In this document: positions 32,901 through 39,135 of the stretch, piece by piece | Layout: every line of letters starts with the position of its first letter | How positions within the stretch are numbered: position 1 is the stretch's first letter | NCBI GenBank assembly: GCA_029261895.1 | Contig: JAJDAK010000010.1 | Location: 1-39,135 of the forward strand | Origin: Deltaproteobacteria bacterium | GTDB lineage: Bacteria > Myxococcota_A > UBA9160 > SZUA-336 | Length of the DNA stretch: 39,135 nt | Reading direction: 5' to 3' | Made by a program: the position numbers and the translations under genes | Notes under the pieces: model-generated | What the model saw: the letters and a program-made list of their open reading frames with translations, nothing else | The model's database searches: none | Told to the model about the DNA's origin: nothing

Positions 32901-33923
32901 TTGAGCATATTGAAGATCACCGAACTCTGGGGCGATGGGATTGCTTCGGAACTCCGCGAAGCCGTCCACACGGTAGCGGCGACGCTCCCGCTCGATATCG
33001 AATTTGAGCCCATCGATCTCTCACTCGCGAATCGGGAATTGCACGGCGAAAGCGTTTTTGACGAAGCGGTCGCCTCGATGCGCGCCAACAAGCTTGCGTT
33101 GAAGTACCCCACGATCACCAAGGACATCAGCCCGAATGCCTTACTACGACGGCGGCTTGGGTTTAGCGTGATCCACCGTCCTGTCATGTCGATCCGTGGC
33201 GTTTCATCCAATTTCAAAGAAGACGTCAGCCTGCAGATCGTGCGCGTGGCTACCGGTGGGACCTACGACGATCCAGGACAGCTCGTAGGAGAGGATTCTG
33301 CGGTATCCCTGCGAATCGTTGAGCGCAAACCCTGTCGCGAGGCGGCAACCTTCGCGTTTGAGCTGGCGCAGAAAAAGAACCTGACGGTTACCTCGTCATC
33401 AAAACATACGATTCAGCGCATCACCGACGGTCTCTTCGAATCGGTGGTGCAGGATGTACATCGTGAATACATGGATGTTCCACATCACATGGAACTCTTT
33501 GATGCATTGCTCGGAAAAATCATTCTAGACCCGCATGCGTACCAGGTCGTGCTGGTCCTCAACGAATATGGCGATTTTCTCTCCGACATGGCATGCGGTC
33601 TCGTCGGAAGTTTAGGAACGGGTGCGAGCGGCAATTTCAGTTTTGATGCACAGGGACACGTGGATATCGCGATGTTTGATCCGGCCGGGGGCACGGCACC
33701 CGATATCGCGGGTCAGAACAAGTGCAACCCCGCGGCGATTCTGCTGGCGCTCGGAATGCTCTTGGACCATATCGATCGCTATGATCTGGGCCACGGGCTC
33801 CGCATGTCGATGCTCGACGCGATTGCTGACGGCCAATGCACCTCTGACGTTGGCGGTAGACTTTCGACCACCGACTTCACAAAAGTCATTACGAGCTCTC
33901 TCGAAGAACGTCTGAATCGCTAA
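32901..33923 (+). CDS. Isocitrate/isopropylmalate dehydrogenase-family protein
   Basis: 340 residues, beta-decarboxylating dehydrogenase fold. KITELWGDGIASELREAV matches the GDGIG start region, VTSSSKHTIQRITDGLFESVV the conserved Lys/Thr block, and YGDFLSDMACGLVGSLGTGASGNF the Tyr/Asp catalytic loop. The cofactor motif, usually HGSAPDIAG or HGTAPKYAG, reads AGGTAPDIAG, so the nucleotide-contacting His is Ala. Substrate (isocitrate, isopropylmalate or a homologue) cannot be fixed; LeuB is possible given the leuA-like gene nearby, but the phosphate-like and Arg substrate block RVATGGTYDDPG differs from standard LeuB. Start is TTG with GGGAG 7 bases upstream. Followed after 9 bp by the TSUP gene. 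Confidence 0.85.
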   Translation: MSILKITELWGDGIASELREAVHTVAATLPLDIEFEPIDLSLANRELHGESVFDEAVASMRANKLALKYPTITKDISPNALLRRRLGFSVIHRPVMSIRGVSSNFKEDVSLQIVRVATGGTYDDPGQLVGEDSAVSLRIVERKPCREAATFAFELAQKKNLTVTSSSKHTIQRITDGLFESVVQDVHREYMDVPHHMELFDALLGKIILDPHAYQVVLVLNEYGDFLSDMACGLVGSLGTGASGNFSFDAQGHVDIAMFDPAGGTAPDIAGQNKCNPAAILLALGMLLDHIDRYDLGHGLRMSMLDAIADGQCTSDVGGRLSTTDFTKVITSSLEERLNR

Positions 33924-33932
33924 GATCTCCGT

Positions 33933-34685
33933 GTGGAGCTCTTAGATTTAGTCGCGCTTGTCGGGGTAGCGTTGGCCACGTCGATTCTTTCGGGAATTCT
34001 CGGCATGGCCGGCGGCATCGCGCTGCTATCCGTAATGCTGCTCTACTTCGAACCGCTCGTCGCCGTACCACTCCACGGCGCGGTGCAATGGGTATCCAAC
34101 GGCTCGCGCACATGGATCCAGCGCGCGCACGTGGAATGGCCACTGGTGCGTGCGTACGCGGTCCTGCTGGTGCCAATGGCGATCCTCGGACTTTTCGTTG
34201 CACGGGAGCTACCGGCGCCAGTCGCACGGGCACTGATCGGCATCTTCGTCCTCACCGCGACATGGCGCCCATCCTGGTTGCGTCTCGCCTCGGGTCCGGC
34301 AAAGGCGCTGCCGGAGCGACGGTTTCTTTTCCTGGGTGCATTCATCGGTTTCCTACAGATGACCGTCGGCGCTACGGGACCGCTACAAGCGCCCTTCTAT
34401 TTGAATCTCGGACTATCTAGACAGGGCATCGTGGGCACCAAAGCCGCCGCGCAAGCGCTCAGTCACGTGAGCAAGATCGCCCTCTTCGGGATCGCAGGGT
34501 TTGTGTTCCGGGATCACCTGGAACTTTTAGTGCTGATGTGTGTGGCCGTGGTGGTGGGAACTTGGATCGGCAGCCGAATCCTGCACCGCGTGAATGAGCG
34601 TTGGTTTCTCATCCTGTACCGCGTCGTGCTTACCATCATCGCGCTGCGGCTGGTGGTTCTCGAGCTGTATCGCGCGTTGGCTTGA
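33933..34685 (+). CDS. TSUP (TauE/SafE) family membrane permease
   Basis: 250 residues with about eight hydrophobic helices. LSGILGMAGGIALLSVMLL near residues 20-38 and VPLHGAVQWVSNGSRTW form the first family repeat, and VGATGPLQAPFYLNLGLSRQGIVGTKAAAQ the second. The family exports sulfite, sulfonate and related organosulfur anions, and some members move other anions; the substrate is not evident. GTG start, 9 bp after the dehydrogenase gene, so the pair is probably co-transcribed. Its stop overlaps the candidate -35 box of the leucine leader. Confidence 0.9.
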   Translation: MELLDLVALVGVALATSILSGILGMAGGIALLSVMLLYFEPLVAVPLHGAVQWVSNGSRTWIQRAHVEWPLVRAYAVLLVPMAILGLFVARELPAPVARALIGIFVLTATWRPSWLRLASGPAKALPERRFLFLGAFIGFLQMTVGATGPLQAPFYLNLGLSRQGIVGTKAAAQALSHVSKIALFGIAGFVFRDHLELLVLMCVAVVVGTWIGSRILHRVNERWFLILYRVVLTIIALRLVVLELYRALA

Positions 34686-34710
34686 CGATCCCTCCCGATC
34701 TGCGTAAGTT
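34682..34710 (+). promoter_or_regulatory. Candidate promoter for the leu leader
   Basis: TTGACG at 34682-34687 (5 of 6 to the -35 consensus) and TAAGTT at 34705-34710 (3 of 6 to the -10) with a 17-base spacer. Transcription would begin near 34717, only a few bases before the leader ATG at 34720, making the leader mRNA nearly leaderless. The -10 is weak. Confidence 0.35.
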
Positions 34711-34719
34711 CGGAGCATC

Positions 34720-34803
34720 ATGAATCAACGGACCCCAAGCTTGTGTTTGCAACTCCTCGGCCTTAGCCGGGCGGGCGGGGTCCTGCTGGTGTGCGGCACG
34801 TAA
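34720..34803 (+). CDS. Leucine-rich leader peptide (candidate leu attenuator)
   Basis: A 27-codon open frame, ATG to TAA, with GGAG 4 bases upstream. Seven of 27 codons are Leu (TTG 34741, TTG 34747, CTC 34753, CTC 34756, CTT 34762, CTG 34783, CTG 34786) and two are Val; the peptide begins MNQRTPSLCLQLLGLSR. It lies directly ahead of a terminator and the leuA-like gene. The last codons (34790-34797, TGTGCGGC) can pair over 8 bp with 34838-34845 (GCCGCATA), which would block the terminator. This is the layout of a classic translation-coupled leucine attenuator. Confidence 0.7.
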   Translation: MNQRTPSLCLQLLGLSRAGGVLLVCGT

Positions 34804-34828
34804 ACGCATACTCAAGCAAGTCACACGG

Positions 34829-34862
34829 ACCTCTCTCGCCGCATAGGCCAGAGGGGTTTTTT
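34829..34862 (+). terminator. Attenuator-type terminator before the leuA-like gene
   Basis: CCTCT (34830-34834) pairs with AGAGG (34850-34854), with an inner GCC/GGC (34838-34840 / 34846-34848) helix, followed by GG and six T (34857-34862). The stem is modest but the T run and the position just after the leader stop fit a regulated Rho-independent terminator. The alternative 8-bp pairing with 34790-34797 uses one arm of it. Confidence 0.65.
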
Positions 34863-34905
34863 ATTGCCCTTGGTTTATGCGGTGGTCGGTCCCAAGGGGA
34901 TGGCC

Positions 34906-36084
34906 ATGTCAGTCAGAACAATCAAAATCTTAGATACGACATTACGCGACGGCGAACAGTCGGCGGGCGTTTGCTTCTCGCCCGACGACAAACTAGAAAT
35001 TGCGCGCATGCTGGAAGCACTGCGCGTAGATGTCATCGAGGCTGGGTTTCCGGCAGCATCAACGACCGAGGCCGCCGCGGTCCGGGGTGTTGCCCGCGCG
35101 ATTAAAGACTCGAGCATCTGTGCGCTCGCGCGCGCAGTCACGGGTGATATCGACCAGGCCTGGCAATCCATTCGCGACGCTGTAGATCCGCGCATTCATA
35201 TTTTCCTATCCGCATCGAAACAGCATATTGAGCATCAGTTGAAAAGTACGCGATCGAAAATCATTGCACAGACTCGCGCCGCGCTGGTTCATGCCGGGCG
35301 CTACACGGACAACGTCCAGTTCAGTCCGATGGATGCCACCCGTTCCGACCCGATCTTCTTAGCTGAGATTGTGCGAACAGCAATTCGCGCGGGTGCACGG
35401 ATCATCAATATTCCAGACACCGTGGGCGCCGCGATTCCCCTTTCAATTGAGCGTCTTTTCGAACGGCTCTATGCCGATGTTCCGGAACTCGGCGAAGTCG
35501 AAGTATCGTTCCACGGTCAGAATGATCTCGGTCTCGCGACCGCGAACGCGTTAGCGGCCACCATAGCGGGTGCCTCCCAAATCGAGACCACGGTCAACGG
35601 AATCGGTGAACGCGCAGGAAATACGGCGCTCGAAGAAGTGGTAATGGCGTTGCGCATCCATCATCAGAATATTGGAGCGATCACGAGAATAAAATCGCGG
35701 CACCTCTACGCAGCCAGTCAATTGGTAGAAACCCGCAGCGGGCTCGCGGTGTCGCCGAATAAGGCCGTTGTTGGCGGAAATATGTTTCGTCACGCATCAG
35801 GGATCCATCAGGATGGCGTGCTGAAGCAGCGCGAAAACTATGAGGTCATCGATCCCGACTGGATTGGTCATCCACGCGGCACCGAAGTCGTGCTCGGAAA
35901 ACTCTCGGGACGAAGCGGTTTTGAGAGTCGAGTTCGGAGCCTCGGCATCCAGCTGTCGCCACAAGGCCTCGATGTCGCATTCGGGCGCTTTCAGAAGCAT
36001 GCCGACGTGTGCCAAGAGACCGACAATGACGAATTGCGCGTAATTTGCATAATCGCTGAGGCGTGGCCTGGACCCGGGGTCTAG
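34906..36084 (+). CDS. 2-isopropylmalate synthase-like enzyme lacking the regulatory domain
   Basis: 392 residues. Condenses acetyl-CoA with a 2-oxo acid; the DRE-TIM metallolyase barrel is clear: ILDTTLRDGEQSAGVCFS (metal Asp), AGFPAAS, VQFSPMDATRSDP, NIPDTVGAA, then ETTVNGIGERAGNTALEEVVMAL and the MFRHASGIHQDG block. The usual HxH(N/D)D metal motif reads FHGQND, with Gln for the second His. The protein ends near ELRVICIIAEAW, without the roughly 120-residue LeuA_dimer domain that binds leucine, so it may be insensitive to feedback or may be a citramalate or homocitrate-type synthase. The ATG at 34906 has AGGGG 6 bases upstream. Expression is probably set by the leader and terminator ahead. 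Confidence 0.82.
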   Translation: MSVRTIKILDTTLRDGEQSAGVCFSPDDKLEIARMLEALRVDVIEAGFPAASTTEAAAVRGVARAIKDSSICALARAVTGDIDQAWQSIRDAVDPRIHIFLSASKQHIEHQLKSTRSKIIAQTRAALVHAGRYTDNVQFSPMDATRSDPIFLAEIVRTAIRAGARIINIPDTVGAAIPLSIERLFERLYADVPELGEVEVSFHGQNDLGLATANALAATIAGASQIETTVNGIGERAGNTALEEVVMALRIHHQNIGAITRIKSRHLYAASQLVETRSGLAVSPNKAVVGGNMFRHASGIHQDGVLKQRENYEVIDPDWIGHPRGTEVVLGKLSGRSGFESRVRSLGIQLSPQGLDVAFGRFQKHADVCQETDNDELRVICIIAEAWPGPGV

Positions 36085-36099
36085 GTGTAGTATGCGGCG

Positions 36100-37266
36100 G
36101 TGGTTCGGCGAATGACATCGGTGCCTTGGTTGACGCTCTTGGCCCTCACACTGGTAGCAATCTCAGAGACTTTGATTTTGCACTGGGGTTCGATCGTATT
36201 GCTGGGATCGGGCTTTGGTTCGTGGACGACACTATCCTGTGTTGTCGGTCTAGCCTCGATGAATTTCGTGGCGATGACGGTACTTCGTGATCTGTCCTGG
36301 GATGTTCCGACCGTCTGGGCGACTGTGCGCACGTATATGTTGGGAAGCGTGGCAGCGATCCTGACCGGCCCACTGATTTTGTTCTCATTGCTGGTCGCGG
36401 CGATCGCTGGATCCTCGAATGTTGCGATCGCAGGTGGCGGGATCGCGGTTGCACTCGGGTTTGGTTCGATCCTCTGGGGGTTTCTGATCGGGCAACGTTG
36501 GGTCCGAATCGATCACACCGAGCTTCCTTTGCATGGCCTTTCCGACTCACTTAAGGCGTTGCGTATCGCGCAAATCAGCGACCTTCACATTGGACGACAG
36601 CTGCGCGCACCCCAACTGCGCGATTACATCGAACGCATCAATAAACTCAACGCTGACATCATCGTGATCACGGGCGACATCTTCGACTTCAATCCCAAGT
36701 TCATCGAAGAAGGCTGCCGAGAACTCGCGAAATTACGGGCAAAGCACGGCGTGTTCGCGGTACTGGGCAACCATGACATCTACACCGGTGCGGAAGCGGT
36801 ATGCGAAGGCCTGCAACGTTGGACATCGATTGAGGTCTTACGTGATCGATGGATCCATGTCGAAGTAGACGGCTCTTTACTATGTATGGCCGGACTGGAT
36901 GACCCTGGGCGCGATTGGACAGACCGCGATGCAGAAAGTCCGGTACTCGAGCGTTTCGCACTCGAGATCCCGCGCGAAATGCCAACGGTGCTACTCATTC
37001 ATCGGCCGAGTTTTTTCGCACATGCGGCGCGACTTGGCTTCCCAATCGTGCTCTCAGGACACACACACGGTGGGCAGGTTGCGCTACCGCCGCCTGCGCA
37101 TCATCACAACGCCTCCCGCTTGATCGCGCGCTGGACACGAGGTTTGTTTGAAATCGACCAATCCGTCCTATACGTCAATCGCGGGCTAGGCGTGGCGGGC
37201 CTGCCGGTTCGCTTGAACTGTCCGCGCGAAATCTCGCTGCATCGATTCATTCCCCGAAGGACTTGA
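36100..37266 (+). CDS. Membrane-anchored calcineurin-like metallophosphoesterase
   Basis: 388 residues. The N-terminal 130 residues hold about four hydrophobic helices (for example VPWLTLLALTLVAISETLIL and TGPLILFSLLVAAIAG). The C-terminal half is a calcineurin-like domain: RIAQISDLHIGR, VITGDIFDFN, AVLGNHDIYTG, VLLIHRPSFF and LSGHTHGGQV give all five metal-binding blocks. This plan matches YkuE/YaeI-like phosphoesterases and LpxG-type UDP-diacylglucosamine hydrolases, so a lipid or nucleotide-sugar phosphoester substrate at the membrane is plausible. The first codon is GTG at 36100, with an ATG 4 codons later as alternative. 15 bp after the leuA-like stop. Confidence 0.88.
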   Translation: MVRRMTSVPWLTLLALTLVAISETLILHWGSIVLLGSGFGSWTTLSCVVGLASMNFVAMTVLRDLSWDVPTVWATVRTYMLGSVAAILTGPLILFSLLVAAIAGSSNVAIAGGGIAVALGFGSILWGFLIGQRWVRIDHTELPLHGLSDSLKALRIAQISDLHIGRQLRAPQLRDYIERINKLNADIIVITGDIFDFNPKFIEEGCRELAKLRAKHGVFAVLGNHDIYTGAEAVCEGLQRWTSIEVLRDRWIHVEVDGSLLCMAGLDDPGRDWTDRDAESPVLERFALEIPREMPTVLLIHRPSFFAHAARLGFPIVLSGHTHGGQVALPPPAHHHNASRLIARWTRGLFEIDQSVLYVNRGLGVAGLPVRLNCPREISLHRFIPRRT

Positions 37267-37324
37267 AAGCTAAAGACGACGGGCCATTGCGTCCGATCTG
37301 CCCCTCGTAGAAGGGGACTTTCTT

Positions 37325-38188
37325 ATGAAATTCATCATCGGGGTCGCGATCGCGCTCGGCTCCACCATGGGTGGATTTATGATGCACCATGGCAACCCCA
37401 TGTGGTTGTTCGTGCCGTCTGAATACATCGTCATTCTTGGACTTCTCTTAGGCGCGATGATCCAGATGAACCCAAGCCATGTCCTGAAAGCGACAGTGAA
37501 GGCCTCGATGGGACTCTTGAGCGGTGGTGGCGCTCCGACGGCCAAGCACTACATAGAGCTGCTTCAAATGCTCTACGAACTGATGCAGTTGGCCCGCAAA
37601 GAAGGCGTGCTCTCATTGGAAGGTCATGTCAACGAACCCCATGAGTCGACCATCTTGACCAAATATCCTCTTTTCATGAAAGACCACCACGCTGTGGATT
37701 TTCTATGCGACACGTTGAAACTCTTCGTCGCCGGCGTGCTCGACGCTCACAACATGGATGAGCTGATGGAGCGCGATATCGAAGTCATCCATCACGAAGA
37801 ACTCGAGCCCGCCCATTTGTTACAGGCCGCGGGAGACTCGCTTCCTGCCATCGGTATCGTCGCGGCAGTGCTCGGCATCATTTTGACGATGACGAAGATC
37901 AACCAAGGTCCGGACGTCGTCGGTTCGTCGGTCGCAAGTGCGCTTGTGGGTACTTTCCTGGGCGTCTTTCTGGCATACGGCTTCGCCTCGCCAATGTCAG
38001 GTGCAGTAACCGCGGCTGCGGATGCAAAGAATCAATACTACCAAGTCATGCGCCACATCCTGACCGCATCGGTTCAAGGCATCAACCCACCGATGGCTGT
38101 GGAGATCGGACGTCGAAATATTGCACTCGTGGATCGTCCGAGTTTCGAGGAACTTGAAGAGGCACTGCGCGAAACGAAGGGTAGCTAA
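37325..38188 (+). CDS. motA: Flagellar motor stator protein MotA
   Basis: 287 residues. Forms the ion-conducting stator with MotB and drives flagellar rotation. Helices 1 and 2 (FIIGVAIALGSTMGGFMM, then YIVILGLLLGAMIQM) are followed by the large cytoplasmic domain with LLQMLYELMQLARKEGVLSLE, the charged torque-contact region, then helices 3 and 4 (LPAIGIVAAVLGIILTMTKI and VASALVGTFLGVFLAYGFASPM) and the tail MAVEIGRRNI. It is full length. AAGGGG 8 bases upstream of the ATG serves as ribosome site. Followed by motB after 6 bp. A MotA homologue in a chromosome also carrying ExbB is normal; the two are related families. Confidence 0.96.
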   Translation: MKFIIGVAIALGSTMGGFMMHHGNPMWLFVPSEYIVILGLLLGAMIQMNPSHVLKATVKASMGLLSGGGAPTAKHYIELLQMLYELMQLARKEGVLSLEGHVNEPHESTILTKYPLFMKDHHAVDFLCDTLKLFVAGVLDAHNMDELMERDIEVIHHEELEPAHLLQAAGDSLPAIGIVAAVLGIILTMTKINQGPDVVGSSVASALVGTFLGVFLAYGFASPMSGAVTAAADAKNQYYQVMRHILTASVQGINPPMAVEIGRRNIALVDRPSFEELEEALRETKGS

Positions 38189-38194
38189 GCAGCA

Positions 38195-39043
38195 ATGACC
38201 AGCTCTGAAGACGAGGGTTACGGCGGAAAGCCCACGATTATTATCAAGAGAGTCGTCAAGGGTGGCGGCGGTCACCACGGCGGTGCGTGGAAGGTTGCCT
38301 ACGCGGACTTCGTAACTGCCATGATGGCGTTCTTTCTGGTGATGTGGATTCTCGGTCAATCCGAAGAGGTCAAGGATGCGATCGCTGGCTACTACAACGA
38401 TCCCGTGGGGTTTAGTGACGGTGGTGTTCCAACACCCATCGAAGGCTCAGCTAATTCAGGAGAACCGTCAGTAATCGAAACTCTCACTCCGACCAAAGAC
38501 GCGGCACGCGTTAAAGAAACACGTCAAGATGAACTTTGGCGCAAACAAGCGGAAGAAATCAAAGAGGCATTGAACAAAATTCCCGGGTTCCATAAGTACG
38601 AGAACCAGATCGAACTCGCTCTCACACCCGATGGGTTACGCATCAGTCTGATTGAATCAACGGCAAATCCACTTTACCGCATCGGTGGAACCGACTTGAG
38701 TGATGAAGCGCGTCAGCTGCTCACGACGATCGCCCAGGAGTTTCGCTCATCCGAACACGCAATGATGATTGAAGGTCATACCGATGCACGGCCGTTTGGA
38801 AACTCCGCAGCTATGTCGAACTGGCGACTATCAACAGAGCGTGCGAATTCGGCACGAAACTTGATTGAATCGATCGGGATCGACCCGATGAGAATCCTGG
38901 AAGTGCGCGGCTACGCAGACCGGCAGCTCTACAATCCGTTGGATCCAGAAGATAGTCGAAATCGCCGCGTCGCCATCACGCTCCTATCCGATGAAGCGCG
39001 CAAGGAGCGCACAAAGATCCCCGAGATCACCGTACTGGATTAA
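38195..39043 (+). CDS. motB: Flagellar motor stator protein MotB
   Basis: 282 residues. The short basic N-terminus (TIIIKRVVKGGGGHHGGAWK) leads to the helix VAYADFVTAMMAFFLVMWILG with the proton-binding Asp at residue 38, then the plug segment EEVKDAIAGYYNDP that closes the channel in the free state. A linker follows, then an OmpA-type peptidoglycan-binding domain (about residues 150-282) with MIEGHTDARPFG, NWRLSTERANSARNLIE and NRRVAITLL. It anchors the stator to the cell wall. Full length and directly after motA. The contig ends 92 bp after its stop, so any further chemotaxis genes are outside the window. Confidence 0.96.
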   Translation: MTSSEDEGYGGKPTIIIKRVVKGGGGHHGGAWKVAYADFVTAMMAFFLVMWILGQSEEVKDAIAGYYNDPVGFSDGGVPTPIEGSANSGEPSVIETLTPTKDAARVKETRQDELWRKQAEEIKEALNKIPGFHKYENQIELALTPDGLRISLIESTANPLYRIGGTDLSDEARQLLTTIAQEFRSSEHAMMIEGHTDARPFGNSAAMSNWRLSTERANSARNLIESIGIDPMRILEVRGYADRQLYNPLDPEDSRNRRVAITLLSDEARKERTKIPEITVLD

Positions 39044-39048
39044 CGGAC

Positions 39049-39100
39049 CTGCAATTAATGGGGACGTTGGTTGAAACTGCAATTAATGGGGACGTTGGTT
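39049..39100. repeat. 24-bp direct repeat, two copies
   Basis: Two identical 24-bp copies at 39049-39072 and 39077-39100 (core AATTAATGGGGACGTTGGTT), a 28-bp period with GAAA between them. They start 5 bp after the motB stop. They resemble short repeats that flank REP-associated or insertion-type elements, but no transposase lies in the window. Confidence 0.9.
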
Positions 39101-39111
39101 AAAAAGTTGCA

Positions 39112-39135
39112 CATTTCCGGCATCCGCCGGAAATG
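39112..39135. repeat. Perfect hairpin at the contig end
   Basis: CATTTCCGGC (39112-39121) and GCCGGAAATG (39126-39135) form a perfect 10-bp stem with a 4-base loop (ATCC), ending exactly at the last base of the window. It could be the motAB terminator or the end of a REP-like or mobile repeat at which the assembly stopped. Confidence 0.85.

Overview
The window reads as one contig from a Gram-negative, flagellated, aerobic heterotroph of moderate GC content. I would place it in the former Deltaproteobacteria (Myxococcota/Binatota-like). Reasons: a TolA/TonB-like protein with ExbB/ExbD, lipoproteins and a Pal-like OmpA protein show a diderm envelope; MotA/MotB show motility; MsrA, Bcp and Tpx show oxidative-stress defence; and long Asp-rich repeat proteins plus four-fold Cys-pair C-terminal repeats are typical of large-genome deltaproteobacterial groups. 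No rRNA, tRNA, CRISPR, phage gene or transposase ORF was seen. Both ends look like assembly ends: homopolymer-rich sequence on the left, a short direct repeat plus a perfect hairpin on the right.

Layout. 93-10136 (minus strand): a run of genes starting with folC, then a MaoC-type hydratase, a GNAT acetyltransferase, propionyl-CoA synthetase (prpE), two secreted proteins (one a metallopeptidase-like protein that has lost its zinc site) and msrA, several joined by ATGA overlaps. 10156-11759 (plus): a KdkA/InaA-like kinase overlapping a small membrane protein gene. 11756-15351 (minus): patatin-like phospholipase, NRDE protein, a small Cys-rich protein and a radical SAM/SPASM protein. 15352-15757: 406 bp without a convincing gene, holding a candidate promoter.

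15758-24754 is the most distinctive part. A TolA/TonB-like protein, a 1132-residue protein of about 43 Asp-rich repeats and a second lipoprotein-like protein with eight of the same repeats run rightwards. They meet, 4 bp apart, a leftward operon of OmpA/Pal-like lipoprotein, VWA protein, ExbB and ExbD. Together they look like a rearranged Tol-Pal/TonB-type trans-envelope machine with dedicated repeat-protein partners; this is the best candidate for an undescribed system.

24833-32838: housekeeping and stress genes (glutaminyl-cyclase-like lipoprotein, YifB/ComM, Bcp, a Tat-exported PNPOx-like protein, dienelactone hydrolase, a GIY-YIG-like small protein, YkgJ-type protein, threonine aldolase, Tpx, PHP-domain protein, TPR protein). 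32901-39043 (plus): an isocitrate/isopropylmalate dehydrogenase-family protein, a TSUP permease, a short isopropylmalate-synthase-like protein preceded by a leucine-rich leader peptide and a terminator (a candidate leucine attenuator), a membrane metallophosphoesterase, and motA-motB. Many genes use TTG or GTG starts backed by good Shine-Dalgarno sequences, so starts were chosen from those and from family lengths.
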